A stretch of 46,750 nt of DNA from an uncultured Oscillospiraceae bacterium. Its GTDB lineage: Bacteria; Bacillota; Clostridia; Oscillospirales; Oscillospiraceae. The notes under the pieces were generated by a model. That model saw only the letters and a list, made by a program, of their open reading frames with translations, was not told the origin of the DNA and searched no databases. Every line of letters begins with the position of its first letter. The stretch's first letter is position 1. A program made the translations under genes and the position numbers. Below, piece after piece: positions 40,188-46,750 of the stretch. The stretch is taken from assembly GCA_949494735.1 (NCBI GenBank), contig CATABD010000012.1, forward strand, positions 1 through 46,750, given 5' to 3'.

Positions 40188-40266
40188 ATCCTCAACTCCT
40201 TTCACCTATTATAACGGTATGGCGGGGGCTTGGGTCACGCCTGAACCCAAAAAATTTTGCGCTGTG

Positions 40267-40295
40267 TTAACAAAAACAGGGCATCTGACGATATA
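40267..40295 (+). promoter_or_regulatory. Probable promoter of the coiled-coil protein gene
   Basis: TTAACA (40267-40272), 17-bp spacer, GATATA (40290-40295), upstream of the start at 40331. Confidence 0.4.
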
Positions 40296-40330
40296 TTCCA
40301 TAGGATAATCTGATGAAAGGGGTGTGGCAT

Positions 40331-40897
40331 ATGGAGCTGCGCACCACCCGGGAGATGCGGCGGAACGAGCGGCTTGCCAGGGCGATGACGAAGGAAAAGA
40401 AGGTGGAGGGCGCTGCGGCCCCCGCCCAATCCCAGCTTGCCCGGCAGCCCGCCGACAAGCTCACCCTGTCCCGGCAGGCGCTGAACTATTTGGAGGAGCA
40501 GAACCGCCTGGCCTGGGAGCGGGATCAGCAGAGGGAGCAGCAGCGCCAGGGCCGCATGAACGACAGCCTCAGCGCCCTGGACAGCGGGGAGAGCCAGCTG
40601 GACTCCATGGAGAAAAAACTGAAGGTGATGAACAAGTGCCAGAAAATCGCCGCGTCCATCATGCGGGGGAACCGGGTGCCGCCGGAGGACTTGGCATACC
40701 TGATGAATAACGACCCGGAGGGCTATAAGCTGGCCATGGCCATGCGCCGGGAAAACCCGGACCCGGAGGACTGCGAGAGCGTGTTGGACGAGGAGGATCG
40801 TGCCGGGGCCTCCGGCGGAGGGTATGGCGAGGACGCCGCCTCAATTGAGGGCGTGTTCGGAGGCGGGGAGGCGGTCGCCGGAGGGGAACCGGCCTGA
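40331..40897 (+). CDS. Unknown coiled-coil protein
   Basis: A 188-aa soluble, highly charged protein. Residues 1-30 are basic (RTTREMRRNERLARAMTKEK), 60-105 form a Gln/Arg/Glu-rich coiled coil, and a compact conserved-looking segment follows (MNKCQKIAASIMRGNRVPPE, then DLAYLMNNDPEGYKLAMAMRR), ending in an acidic, Gly-rich tail. Similar segments occur in unnamed clostridial proteins; no function is known to me. The start at 40331 is preferred to 40313 because AAAGGGG lies between them. It is divergent from the ECF sigma gene. Confidence 0.7.
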   Translation: MELRTTREMRRNERLARAMTKEKKVEGAAAPAQSQLARQPADKLTLSRQALNYLEEQNRLAWERDQQREQQRQGRMNDSLSALDSGESQLDSMEKKLKVMNKCQKIAASIMRGNRVPPEDLAYLMNNDPEGYKLAMAMRRENPDPEDCESVLDEEDRAGASGGGYGEDAASIEGVFGGGEAVAGGEPA

Positions 40898-40938
40898 AAG
40901 GCCTCCCCTCGATAAATTATGGGGTTTGAAATAGGACT

Positions 40939-40974
40939 GATTCAAGCGGCAAAATGCCGCCGATGGATTGAATC
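40939..40974 (+). terminator. Nested hairpin after the coiled-coil gene
   Basis: GATTCAA (40939-40945)/TTGAATC (40968-40974) encloses GCGGCA/TGCCGC with an AAA loop. No T tract; end-of-transcript structure or regulator. Confidence 0.4.
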
Positions 40975-41002
40975 AATGCTTTCTCAACATGCAATTCCGC
41001 CG

Positions 41003-41031
41003 TTGATGGGGCCTGCGTGATCTGGCATAAT
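41003..41031 (+). promoter_or_regulatory. Promoter of the GH13 gene
   Basis: TTGATG (41003-41008), 17-bp spacer, CATAAT (41026-41031); AGGAGG follows before the ATG at 41109. Confidence 0.6.
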
Positions 41032-41108
41032 AGACTGCGGCCCAAAGCGGGCCTGGAGATGTTCCATCGCGCCCGGCGGAAGAGAAAACTGTACAGGAGG
41101 AATGCGCC

Positions 41109-42392
41109 ATGGCGGAAAACACAGAAAAAACCTGGAGGAACCAGGTAATCTACTCCATTTTTGTGCGTAACCACACCCAGGAGGGCACTTTTGAGGGGGT
41201 GCGTCGGGATCTGCCCCGCATCCGGGAGTTGGGTGCGGACGTGATCTGGCTGCTGCCTGTCCACCCCATCGGGGAAAAAGCCCGCAAGGGGGTGTTGGGC
41301 AGCCCCTACGCCATCCGGGATTATCGGGGGGTGAACCCGGAGTACGGCACGCTGGACGACTTCCGCCGTCTGGTGGACGAGGCCCACAGGCTGGGGATGA
41401 AGTGCATCATCGACGTGGTTTACAACCACACCTCGCCGGACTCAGTGCTGGCGGAGGAGCATCCCGAGTGGTTCTACCACAAGGAGGACGGCGCCTTCGG
41501 CAACCGGGTGGGGGATTGGTCGGATATCATCGACCTAGACTACAAAAACCGCGGGCTGTGGGCCTATCAGATCGAGACGCTGAAGTATTGGGCGTCTATG
41601 GTGGACGGTTTCCGATGCGATGTGGCCCCGCTGGTGCCGCTGGGCTTCTGGCGGGAGGCCAGGGCTGCGGTGGAGAGCGTCCGCCCCGGATGCCTGTGGC
41701 TGGCGGAGACGGTGGATCCAGGTTTCATCGCCCAGCTGCGCGCGGAGGGGTTCGGCTGCCTGTCCGACTGCCAGACCTACGAGGCCTTTGATATCTGCTA
41801 CGACTACGACATCTACCACGTGTTCCGGGACTATCTGGACGGCACAGTCCCCCTGGCCCGCTACGCCGAGGCGGTAAACCGGCAGGAGGTGACCTACCCC
41901 GCCAACTACAGCAAGCTGCGCTTCCTGGAAAACCACGACCAGGCCAGGGCGGCCTTTCTGGTGCCGGACGGGCCCTCCCTGCTCAACTGGACTGCCTTCA
42001 GCTTCTTCCAGAAGGGAACCGGGTTCATCTACGCCGGACAGGAGGCGGGCTGCGCTCATTTGCCCAACCTGTTCTACAAGGATCCGGTGGATTGGACGGG
42101 GCCGGACCGCTCGGAGCAGTTCCGGCGGCTGTGCGCGTTGAAAAAGCACCCGCTCATGACGGACAGCGCCTACACCGTCCAGGCTCTGCCGGGGGACGTG
42201 CTGTACGCCGTCCACCGCAAGGGGAACCGCCGCCTGGCGGGGGTGTTCAGTGTGCGCGGAGCCAAGGCGCTGGTGCGGGTGGATGTGCCGGACGGATGGT
42301 ACGAGAACCTGTTTGACGGCGGCCGGGTGGAGGTGAAGGACGGCCGGGTGAGCTGCCGGGGCGTCCCCATCATCATTGAGACGGCACAGTGA
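41109..42392 (+). CDS. GH13 alpha-amylase-family glycosidase, cytoplasmic
   Basis: A 427-aa enzyme with the GH13 motifs in order: DVVYNHTSPDS (region I), VDGFRCDVA with nucleophile Asp171 (II), CLWLAETVD with acid/base Glu200 (III) and RFLENHDQ with Asp277 (IV), plus a small C-terminal beta domain. No signal peptide, so it acts inside the cell on maltodextrins, glycogen or glucosides. It is shorter than secreted amylases and carries no binding module. Together with glgP it could serve glycogen turnover, though the genes are 25 kb apart. Confidence 0.92.
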   Translation: MAENTEKTWRNQVIYSIFVRNHTQEGTFEGVRRDLPRIRELGADVIWLLPVHPIGEKARKGVLGSPYAIRDYRGVNPEYGTLDDFRRLVDEAHRLGMKCIIDVVYNHTSPDSVLAEEHPEWFYHKEDGAFGNRVGDWSDIIDLDYKNRGLWAYQIETLKYWASMVDGFRCDVAPLVPLGFWREARAAVESVRPGCLWLAETVDPGFIAQLRAEGFGCLSDCQTYEAFDICYDYDIYHVFRDYLDGTVPLARYAEAVNRQEVTYPANYSKLRFLENHDQARAAFLVPDGPSLLNWTAFSFFQKGTGFIYAGQEAGCAHLPNLFYKDPVDWTGPDRSEQFRRLCALKKHPLMTDSAYTVQALPGDVLYAVHRKGNRRLAGVFSVRGAKALVRVDVPDGWYENLFDGGRVEVKDGRVSCRGVPIIIETAQ

Positions 42393-42425
42393 CCCGCCCT
42401 GAATTCTTAAAAAAGCCTAAAGTCT

Positions 42426-42453
42426 GCCCCCGGCGTATGGAAACGCCGGGGGC
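42426..42453 (+). terminator. Terminator after the GH13 gene
   Basis: GCCCCCGGCG (42426-42435) pairs with CGCCGGGGGC (42444-42453), then GTTTATG. Confidence 0.7.
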
Positions 42454-42468
42454 GTTTATGATATGATA

Positions 42469-42642
42469 GAAGCGTGAGCTTAGCCGCGCAGGGGAGCTTG
42501 GACTGGAGCGAGGGCAGAAGCCCAGCCGCCGGGCAGCGGCGGCGGGGTATGCCCGAGACGAAAGGAAAGCGACCCGGCAGCGCGGACAAAGCGAGCGTGA
42601 CAATGGAGAAGCGTGAGCTTAGCCGCGCAGGGGAGCTTGGAC
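42469..42642. repeat. Intergenic repeat with two identical 35-nt copies
   Basis: The 35-nt unit beginning GAAGCGTGAGCTTAGCC and ending GGGGAGCTTGGAC occurs at 42469-42503 and 42608-42642. Between them lie GGGGTATGCCCGAGACG (42553 region), GAAAGCGACCCGGC and GCGTGACAATGGAGAAGCG, parts of which recur at 32265-32325 and, inverted, at 46549-46640. The roughly 290-nt gap between the GH13 and regulator genes is essentially this repeat; no clear promoter is seen in it. Confidence 0.75.
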
Positions 42643-42684
42643 CGCAGAAAGCGCGGCAATACCACTGTTGATAGGAGAACCGCC

Positions 42685-43374
42685 ATGGAAAACGCAAACA
42701 TTCTGGTCGTGGAGGACGATGCCGACATCAACCGCCTGCTGTGCACCATTTTGGAGGGGGCGGGCTATTCCTGCCGCTCTGCCTTTTCCGGCAGCGAGGC
42801 CCTGCTTTGGGCGGAAAAATACGACTATGACCTGATCGTGCTGGATCTGATGCTCCCCGGCCTGACCGGGGAGGAGCTTATCGCCCGCATCCGCCGGGGC
42901 AAGACTATGCCTATTATCGTGGCTTCCGCCAAGGTGGGGGTGTCCGACCGGGTGAACGTGCTCAAGCTGGGGGCGGACGATTTCATCCCCAAGCCCTTTG
43001 ACAATGCCGAGGTGCTGGCCCGGGTGGGTGCCCAGCTGCGCCGAAGCCGGGAGTTTTCCGCCCCCAGGGCAGATGTGCTTACCGCAGGGCCGCTTGTCCT
43101 GGACCGGGACAGCCATACCGCCAGCCTGGACGGGGAGGAGCTGACCCTCACCGGGCGGGAGTTTGATATCCTGGCCCTGCTGATGGAAAACCCCCGCCGG
43201 GCCTTTTCCCGGGCCCAGATCTATGAGGCGGTGTGGGGGGAGGATTTCCTGGGGGACGAGAACACGGTGAACGTCCATGTGAGCAACCTGCGCGCCAAGC
43301 TGGCCAAGGCCGACCCCGATAGAAGTTACATCAAAACGGTGTGGGGCATAGGCTTTAAGCTGGGGGAAGTGTGA
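42685..43374 (+). CDS. OmpR-family response regulator of an ABC-exporter locus
   Basis: A 229-aa regulator: receiver with EDD (10-12), phospho-acceptor Asp54 (IVLDLMLP), Lys in IPKPFD; winged helix with REFDILALLMENPRRAFSRAQI and NTVNVHVSNLRAKL and the end TVWGIGFKL. Start at 42685 after AGGAG. It is followed by ABC exporter genes and, after two small membrane-protein genes, by a histidine kinase, the set seen in bacitracin/lantibiotic-type self-protection or resistance systems. Confidence 0.93.
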   Translation: MENANILVVEDDADINRLLCTILEGAGYSCRSAFSGSEALLWAEKYDYDLIVLDLMLPGLTGEELIARIRRGKTMPIIVASAKVGVSDRVNVLKLGADDFIPKPFDNAEVLARVGAQLRRSREFSAPRADVLTAGPLVLDRDSHTASLDGEELTLTGREFDILALLMENPRRAFSRAQIYEAVWGEDFLGDENTVNVHVSNLRAKLAKADPDRSYIKTVWGIGFKLGEV

Positions 43375-43396
43375 GCTTGGGCGCGCCGCCCCGGGA

Positions 43397-43418
43397 TTTA
43401 GACTTTCTTTATACTTCC
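43397..43418 (+). promoter_or_regulatory. Direct repeats for response-regulator binding
   Basis: TTTAGACTTTC (43397-43407) and TTTATACTTCC (43408-43418) are tandem 11-bp direct repeats, one helical turn apart, the usual OmpR-type site. A TATGCT box (43445-43450) without a good -35 follows, as in activator-dependent promoters, then the ABC genes. Confidence 0.6.
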
Positions 43419-43482
43419 TTTGAGGAGTTTTGGCCTTTCCGCGTTATGCTGTAAACAATCCAAACAGAAAGGCGGAAGCGCT

Positions 43483-44409
43483 ATGAACGACAATTCAGCT
43501 GTCATGGCGGCCTATGGCCTGAAAAAAGCCTACGGCGGGTGCATGGCCCTGGACGGGGTGAACATGCAGGTGCGCCGGGGGGATGTCTACGGCCTGGTGG
43601 GCCGCAACGGGGCGGGCAAGACCACCCTCATGCGGATGGCCACCGGCCAGTCCGAGCCAACAGGGGGTGAGCTGGAGCTGTTCGGCGCGTCGGGAAAGAA
43701 CATGCGCCCCCAGCGATGCCGCACTGGGGCCATGATCGAGATTCCCTCCTTTTCCCCCTTCCTCACCGCTCACGAGAACCTGGAATACTACCGGCTCCAG
43801 CGGGGTATCCCCGGGAAACAGGCGGTGGACGAGGTGTTGGAGCTGGTGGACCTGGCGGACGCGGGCAAAAAGAAGTTCAAGGCCTTCTCCCTGGGCATGA
43901 AGCAGCGGCTGGGGCTGGCCCTGGCCCTGATGAACCATCCGGACTTTCTCATCCTGGACGAGCCCATCAACGGCCTGGATCCGAAGGGGGTGGCGGAGTT
44001 TAGGCAGATCTTGCGCTCCCTCAACCGGGAGCGGGAGACCACGATCTTCATATCCAGCCACATCCTGTCCGAGCTGTCCAACGTGGCCACCCGGTACGGC
44101 TTTATGGAGCAGGGCAGGATTCTGGAGGAAATCTCGGCGGAGGCCCTCCATGACAAATGCCGCACCTGCCTGCGCATGGAGGTGGACGACGCGGCGAAGG
44201 CCGCCGCTGTCCTCCAGACCCAGCTGGGCACGGATAAATTCGAGGTGCTTCCAAACAATGTGGTGCAGCTCTACGACTGCCTGGACGACCCCAAGCGGGC
44301 GTCCTATGCCCTGGCCCAGAACGGCGTGGCCCTGCTGGCCATGGAGCAGAAGGGCGCGGACCTGGAAGCGTACTTCCTCAATCTGATCGGAGGTGGCCGC
44401 CATGCTTAA
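43483..44409 (+). CDS. ABC exporter ATP-binding protein (BcrA/lantibiotic-immunity type)
   Basis: A 308-aa ATPase: Walker A GRNGAGKTT, signature SLGMKQRLGLALAL, Walker B FLILDEPINGLDPKG and H-loop ISSHILSEL, then a C-terminal regulatory part (about 215-308). The SLGMKQRLG signature and GLDPKG are typical of the BcrA/LanF group that exports or fends off peptide antibiotics. AAAGGCGG lies upstream. It overlaps the permease gene by 8 nt. Probably activated by the response regulator upstream through the repeats at 43397. Confidence 0.92.
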   Translation: MNDNSAVMAAYGLKKAYGGCMALDGVNMQVRRGDVYGLVGRNGAGKTTLMRMATGQSEPTGGELELFGASGKNMRPQRCRTGAMIEIPSFSPFLTAHENLEYYRLQRGIPGKQAVDEVLELVDLADAGKKKFKAFSLGMKQRLGLALALMNHPDFLILDEPINGLDPKGVAEFRQILRSLNRERETTIFISSHILSELSNVATRYGFMEQGRILEEISAEALHDKCRTCLRMEVDDAAKAAAVLQTQLGTDKFEVLPNNVVQLYDCLDDPKRASYALAQNGVALLAMEQKGADLEAYFLNLIGGGRHA

Positions 44410-45178
44410 CTACATCCGCGCCGAGGCCTATAAGCTGCTTCACCGGCCCTACACGTATATTGCCCTAGGCGTCCTGCTGGCGTTGGAGGCGCTGTACGCC
44501 TCCATGTTCGCCTTCCACAACAGCCATTCCTTGGTCACCCCCTTCGGCGCGGCTGTCGTCACCCTCGTGGAGATGGGAACCATCGGTTTCTGCATCTGCC
44601 TGCTTATCGGGGACATCGTGTTCGCCGGGCAGTACAAAAACTCCACCCTGAAAAACGAGGTGTCCTTCGGCCTGAGCCGTGCCCAGATTTACTTGGGTAA
44701 GCTCATCGCCCAGACGCTGCTGTCCATCGCCTATCTGGTGGTGATGATGGCTTTCTTCATCGCCCTGTGCGCAGTGTGCCTGCCTATGGAGGCGGGAACC
44801 TTCTATTCCGCGCCGGAGGCGCTGGTCATCGTGGGCTATTTCCTGGCGGCGGGCCTGCCCCTGTGGGTGGGCGCCCAGGCGGCGCTGTGCATGTGTCTGT
44901 TCCTGGTGAACGGAGAGATGGCGTCCTCTTTCTTCTATGTGGGCATCGTGTTTGTGCTGGAGGCCATTTTTGATGTGGCAGGCCTGCTCGCCGGTGGGCC
45001 GGTGGGGGATGTGTTGCTGACCATATGCCGGTACTTCCCCCGTAATATGCTGGATGGAGCCAAGGCAGTGGTGGGCGATTGGATGTACCTGGGCAAGGCG
45101 TGGCTGGTAGGGGCCTTCTGGGTGGTGGTGTGTACGGCCATTGGCCTGTATGGTTTTAGAAAGAAGGAGATCAAATGA
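44402..45178 (+). CDS. ABC-2 type permease
   Basis: A 258-aa membrane protein with six hydrophobic segments, starting MLNYIRAEAYKLLHRPYTYI, a typical N-terminus of LanE/LanG or BcrB permeases, with the conserved GQYKNSTLKNEVSFGLSRAQ loop after TM2. It forms the membrane part of the exporter with the ATPase before it. Its TGA overlaps the ATG of a 33-aa peptide gene. Confidence 0.88.
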   Translation: MLNYIRAEAYKLLHRPYTYIALGVLLALEALYASMFAFHNSHSLVTPFGAAVVTLVEMGTIGFCICLLIGDIVFAGQYKNSTLKNEVSFGLSRAQIYLGKLIAQTLLSIAYLVVMMAFFIALCAVCLPMEAGTFYSAPEALVIVGYFLAAGLPLWVGAQAALCMCLFLVNGEMASSFFYVGIVFVLEAIFDVAGLLAGGPVGDVLLTICRYFPRNMLDGAKAVVGDWMYLGKAWLVGAFWVVVCTAIGLYGFRKKEIK

Positions 45179-45276
45179 GACGAGGGGGAAATCGGATGGG
45201 CATCGCCCTTGGTGTTGTAATCGCGGTGGCCTTTCTTGCCGGGCTGTGCTGCATCCTGCAAAAGCAGGAACATTGA
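45175..45276 (+). CDS. 33-aa single-span membrane peptide
   Basis: ATGA-coupled to the permease stop. Basic start (RRGGNR), one hydrophobic helix (IALGVVIAVAFLAGLCCIL) and a charged end QKQEH. It could instead start at the internal Met8. A strong terminator follows at once, so the frame ends exactly within the transcript. No family recognised; it may be an accessory subunit of the exporter. Confidence 0.5.
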   Translation: MRRGGNRMGIALGVVIAVAFLAGLCCILQKQEH

Positions 45277-45317
45277 AACGGCTTTCAGCCGGGCCGGGAG
45301 GCCCGGCGAAAGCCGTT
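45277..45317 (+). terminator. Terminator after the ABC exporter genes
   Basis: An 18-bp stem, AACGGCTTTC-A-GCCGGGCC (45277-45295) with 45300-45317, one bulged A, tail TTTC. The kinase gene beyond may be made by read-through or its own promoter. Confidence 0.8.
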
Positions 45318-45435
45318 TTCGGAAGCGCGAAGGCAGGCGCCCCTCCTGAACGTGGTGAAGAAGAGGTGTCCTATGAAAACGCTGTTTGTGGTGCTCCTAC
45401 TTGACACGCTGCCTGCCGCTCTTTAGGTGGAGATG

Positions 45436-45618
45436 ATGGATCTGTGGAATTTTTTGGTTCGGCTGGTGATGATGGGCCCGCTGGGCATTCTCGGCCCTGT
45501 CCTCCTGATCTTGGCGGGGCTGTGGGCCAGCCGGGGGGACCGCTCGCCCTGGTATGTGAAAGCGGTACTGCTGGTACTTTTACTGGTGCTTTTCCTCATC
45601 ATGTTTAGAATCATTTGA
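45436..45618 (+). CDS. 60-aa two-span membrane protein
   Basis: Hydrophobic segments LVMMGPLGILGPVLLILAGL and AVLLVLLLVLFLIMFRII flank a short charged loop (SRGDRSPWYVK). AGGTGG precedes the ATG at 45436; ATG 45433 and GTG 45427 are alternative starts. It ends 20 nt before the histidine kinase start. No family recognised; small membrane proteins next to such kinases may assist sensing. Confidence 0.6.
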   Translation: MDLWNFLVRLVMMGPLGILGPVLLILAGLWASRGDRSPWYVKAVLLVLLLVLFLIMFRII

Positions 45619-45638
45619 CGGCTGAAGGGAGGGCTTTT

Positions 45639-46538
45639 ATGAAAACCGTCCTGATTGTCCTGTTGGCCCTGCTGTGTGCCGTCCTCATCGGGCGGCAGAT
45701 CACGCTGGAGCGGGGGCTTCATCGGGCCGCCCGCCGGATGCGGGAGCAGATGGCGGACGTGACCACCGCCCGCCTCTCCCTGCCCTGCCCCAGCGCCGGG
45801 GCGGAGGAGCTGCTGGCCTGCCTGAACCAGCTTTTGGAGCTTCGCCAGGAGGAGCGGGCGGCCTACCGCCGGAAGGAGCGGGCCCTGCGCCAGCAGATCG
45901 CCAACGTGTCCCACGACCTGCGCACGCCGCTGACCTCCATCCTGGGCTATTTGCAGCTGCTGGAGGGGGAGGGGCTGTCCCCGGAAAAAAAGGGGGAGTA
46001 TCTGGCGGTGATTGAGGGGAGGGCCCGGACCCTCCAGACCTTCATCGCCGCCTTTTACGACCTGTCCCGGATCGAGGGGGGCGAGCTGCCTCTGGAGCGG
46101 GAAAAGGTGGATCTGGGCCGGGCGCTGTCCGACCAGCTGGCGGCGGCCTACGAGCAGATTGAGGCGGCGGGGCTGGTGGTGGAGGTGGACATCGCCCCCG
46201 GCCTGCCCCCGGTGTGGGCGGACAGCGGGGCGGTGACCCGGATCTTCTCCAACCTGCTTACCAACGCCCTGCGCCATGGGGAAGACGCCCTGGCCGTGAA
46301 GCTGTACCGGGAGGGGAACGCCGTGGTGTCCGCCTTTTCCAACCGGGCGGGGGGGCTCTCCGAGGAGGACGCGGCCCATGTGTTCGAGCGGTTCTACACT
46401 GCGGACAAAATGCGCACCGGCCAGAGCACCGGGCTGGGGCTGGCCATCGTCAAGGCCCTGGCGGAGCGGATGGGCCACGCCGCCCGCGCCCGGTGGGAGG
46501 ACGGGGTGTTCACGGTGGAGGTCAGGTGGACGGTCTGA
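45639..46538 (+). CDS. Histidine kinase of the ABC-exporter locus
   Basis: A 299-aa kinase with one N-terminal membrane helix (VLIVLLALLCAVLIG), a short linker, dimerisation domain with His92 in NVSHDLRTPLTSIL, and ATPase domain with N-box SNLLTNALRHG and G-box GQSTGLGLAIVK. It has almost no extracytoplasmic part, so it probably senses through the membrane or through the transporter, as intramembrane kinases of peptide-antibiotic systems do. GGGAGGG precedes the ATG at 45639. The partner regulator is the gene at 42685, at the other end of the locus. Confidence 0.92.
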   Translation: MKTVLIVLLALLCAVLIGRQITLERGLHRAARRMREQMADVTTARLSLPCPSAGAEELLACLNQLLELRQEERAAYRRKERALRQQIANVSHDLRTPLTSILGYLQLLEGEGLSPEKKGEYLAVIEGRARTLQTFIAAFYDLSRIEGGELPLEREKVDLGRALSDQLAAAYEQIEAAGLVVEVDIAPGLPPVWADSGAVTRIFSNLLTNALRHGEDALAVKLYREGNAVVSAFSNRAGGLSEEDAAHVFERFYTADKMRTGQSTGLGLAIVKALAERMGHAARARWEDGVFTVEVRWTV

Positions 46539-46548
46539 GGGAAGTGTG

Positions 46549-46750
46549 GCTCACGGCGGCTTCGCGCTTCTCGTTGTCACGCTTCGCCTGTTCGCGACGC
46601 GCGGCTTCGCTCCGTCTCGGGCAAACCCCGGTCCGCCCTGCGGCGGCAGGGCTTTTGCCCTCGCTGCGCTCCATCCGCGCTGCTCACGGCGGCTCCGCGC
46701 TTCTCGTTGTCACGCTTCGCCTGTTCGCGACGCGCGGCTTCGCTCCGTCT
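46549..46750. repeat. Direct repeat at the window end, 133-bp period
   Basis: 46549-46617 and 46682-46750 are the same 69 bases but for one change (T46562/C46695), so the period is 133 bp; the second copy is cut by the window end. The reverse complement shares GGGGT-TGCCCGAGACG and GCGTGACAA-GAGAAGCG with the repeat at 42469-42642. No gene is seen here. Confidence 0.8.

Noticed and set aside
45373-45426. 17-codon frame (MKTLFVVLLLDTLPAAL) before the 60-aa protein
   Set aside because: Has a modest AGAGGTG upstream and a hydrophobic product, but it is too short to separate from chance; at best a leader peptide.

Overview
The window reads as a Gram-positive gut clostridium of the Oscillospiraceae type (Flavonifractor/Pseudoflavonifractor/Lawsonibacter-like). 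This is an inference from the very GC-rich core genes, the clostridial families present (DUF6442 and DUF3784 proteins next to a small XRE regulator, TnpV, a Cys/Gly/Asn-rich small protein) and the Tn916-type integration module. No rRNA, tRNA or CRISPR array was seen.

Three blocks of different composition adjoin. (1) Positions 1 to about 12.6 kb are the int-proximal end of an integrative element. Its cargo is a row of small detoxification-type enzymes, most with a private regulator: metallo-hydrolase, NTF2-like, AraC/DMT exporter/DUF2000, HxlR/nitroreductase, histidine phosphatase, HxlR/radical SAM, HxlR/amidohydrolase and MerR/SDR. The element's own module follows: a sigma-like protein with a hairpin over its ribosome-binding site, about 570 nt of strongly folded non-coding DNA, an orphan MazF-like protein with a Cys-rich tail, Xis, and a tyrosine integrase. 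(2) Positions 12.6-15.3 kb are a visibly AT-rich type I modification island (hsdM-hsdS) plus a TnpV remnant. The hsdM reading frame opens directly at the element end and lacks its N-terminal domain, so the element appears to have inserted into hsdM. (3) From 15.4 kb on lies GC-rich chromosome.

The chromosome holds, in order: glycogen phosphorylase; an ArAE/sfsA/SprT operon; DUF1643; a small autoregulated-looking membrane-protein/XRE operon with two palindromic operators; pseudouridine catabolism (psuK with an N-terminal winged helix, a 49-aa membrane peptide, psuG); a TrpXYZ-type ABC importer; a wall glycosyltransferase, DJ-1 and 5-formyl-THF cyclo-ligase run; a Cys/Gly/Asn-rich protein; mltG and a U32 peptidase; a flavin-binding protein; a CDF metal exporter; an OmpR-type two-component system followed by an HtrA-like protease and BirA; an ECF sigma/anti-sigma pair; a coiled-coil protein; a cytoplasmic GH13 glycosidase; and a response regulator / ABC exporter / small membrane proteins / histidine kinase locus of the peptide-antibiotic-resistance type.

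The observations most worth following are the folded non-coding stretch in front of the orphan MazF, the array of divergent regulator-enzyme cassettes, the element insertion in hsdM, an in-frame 30-nt palindrome inside sfsA, the Cys/Gly/Asn-rich protein, and a dispersed intergenic repeat family that also ends the window.
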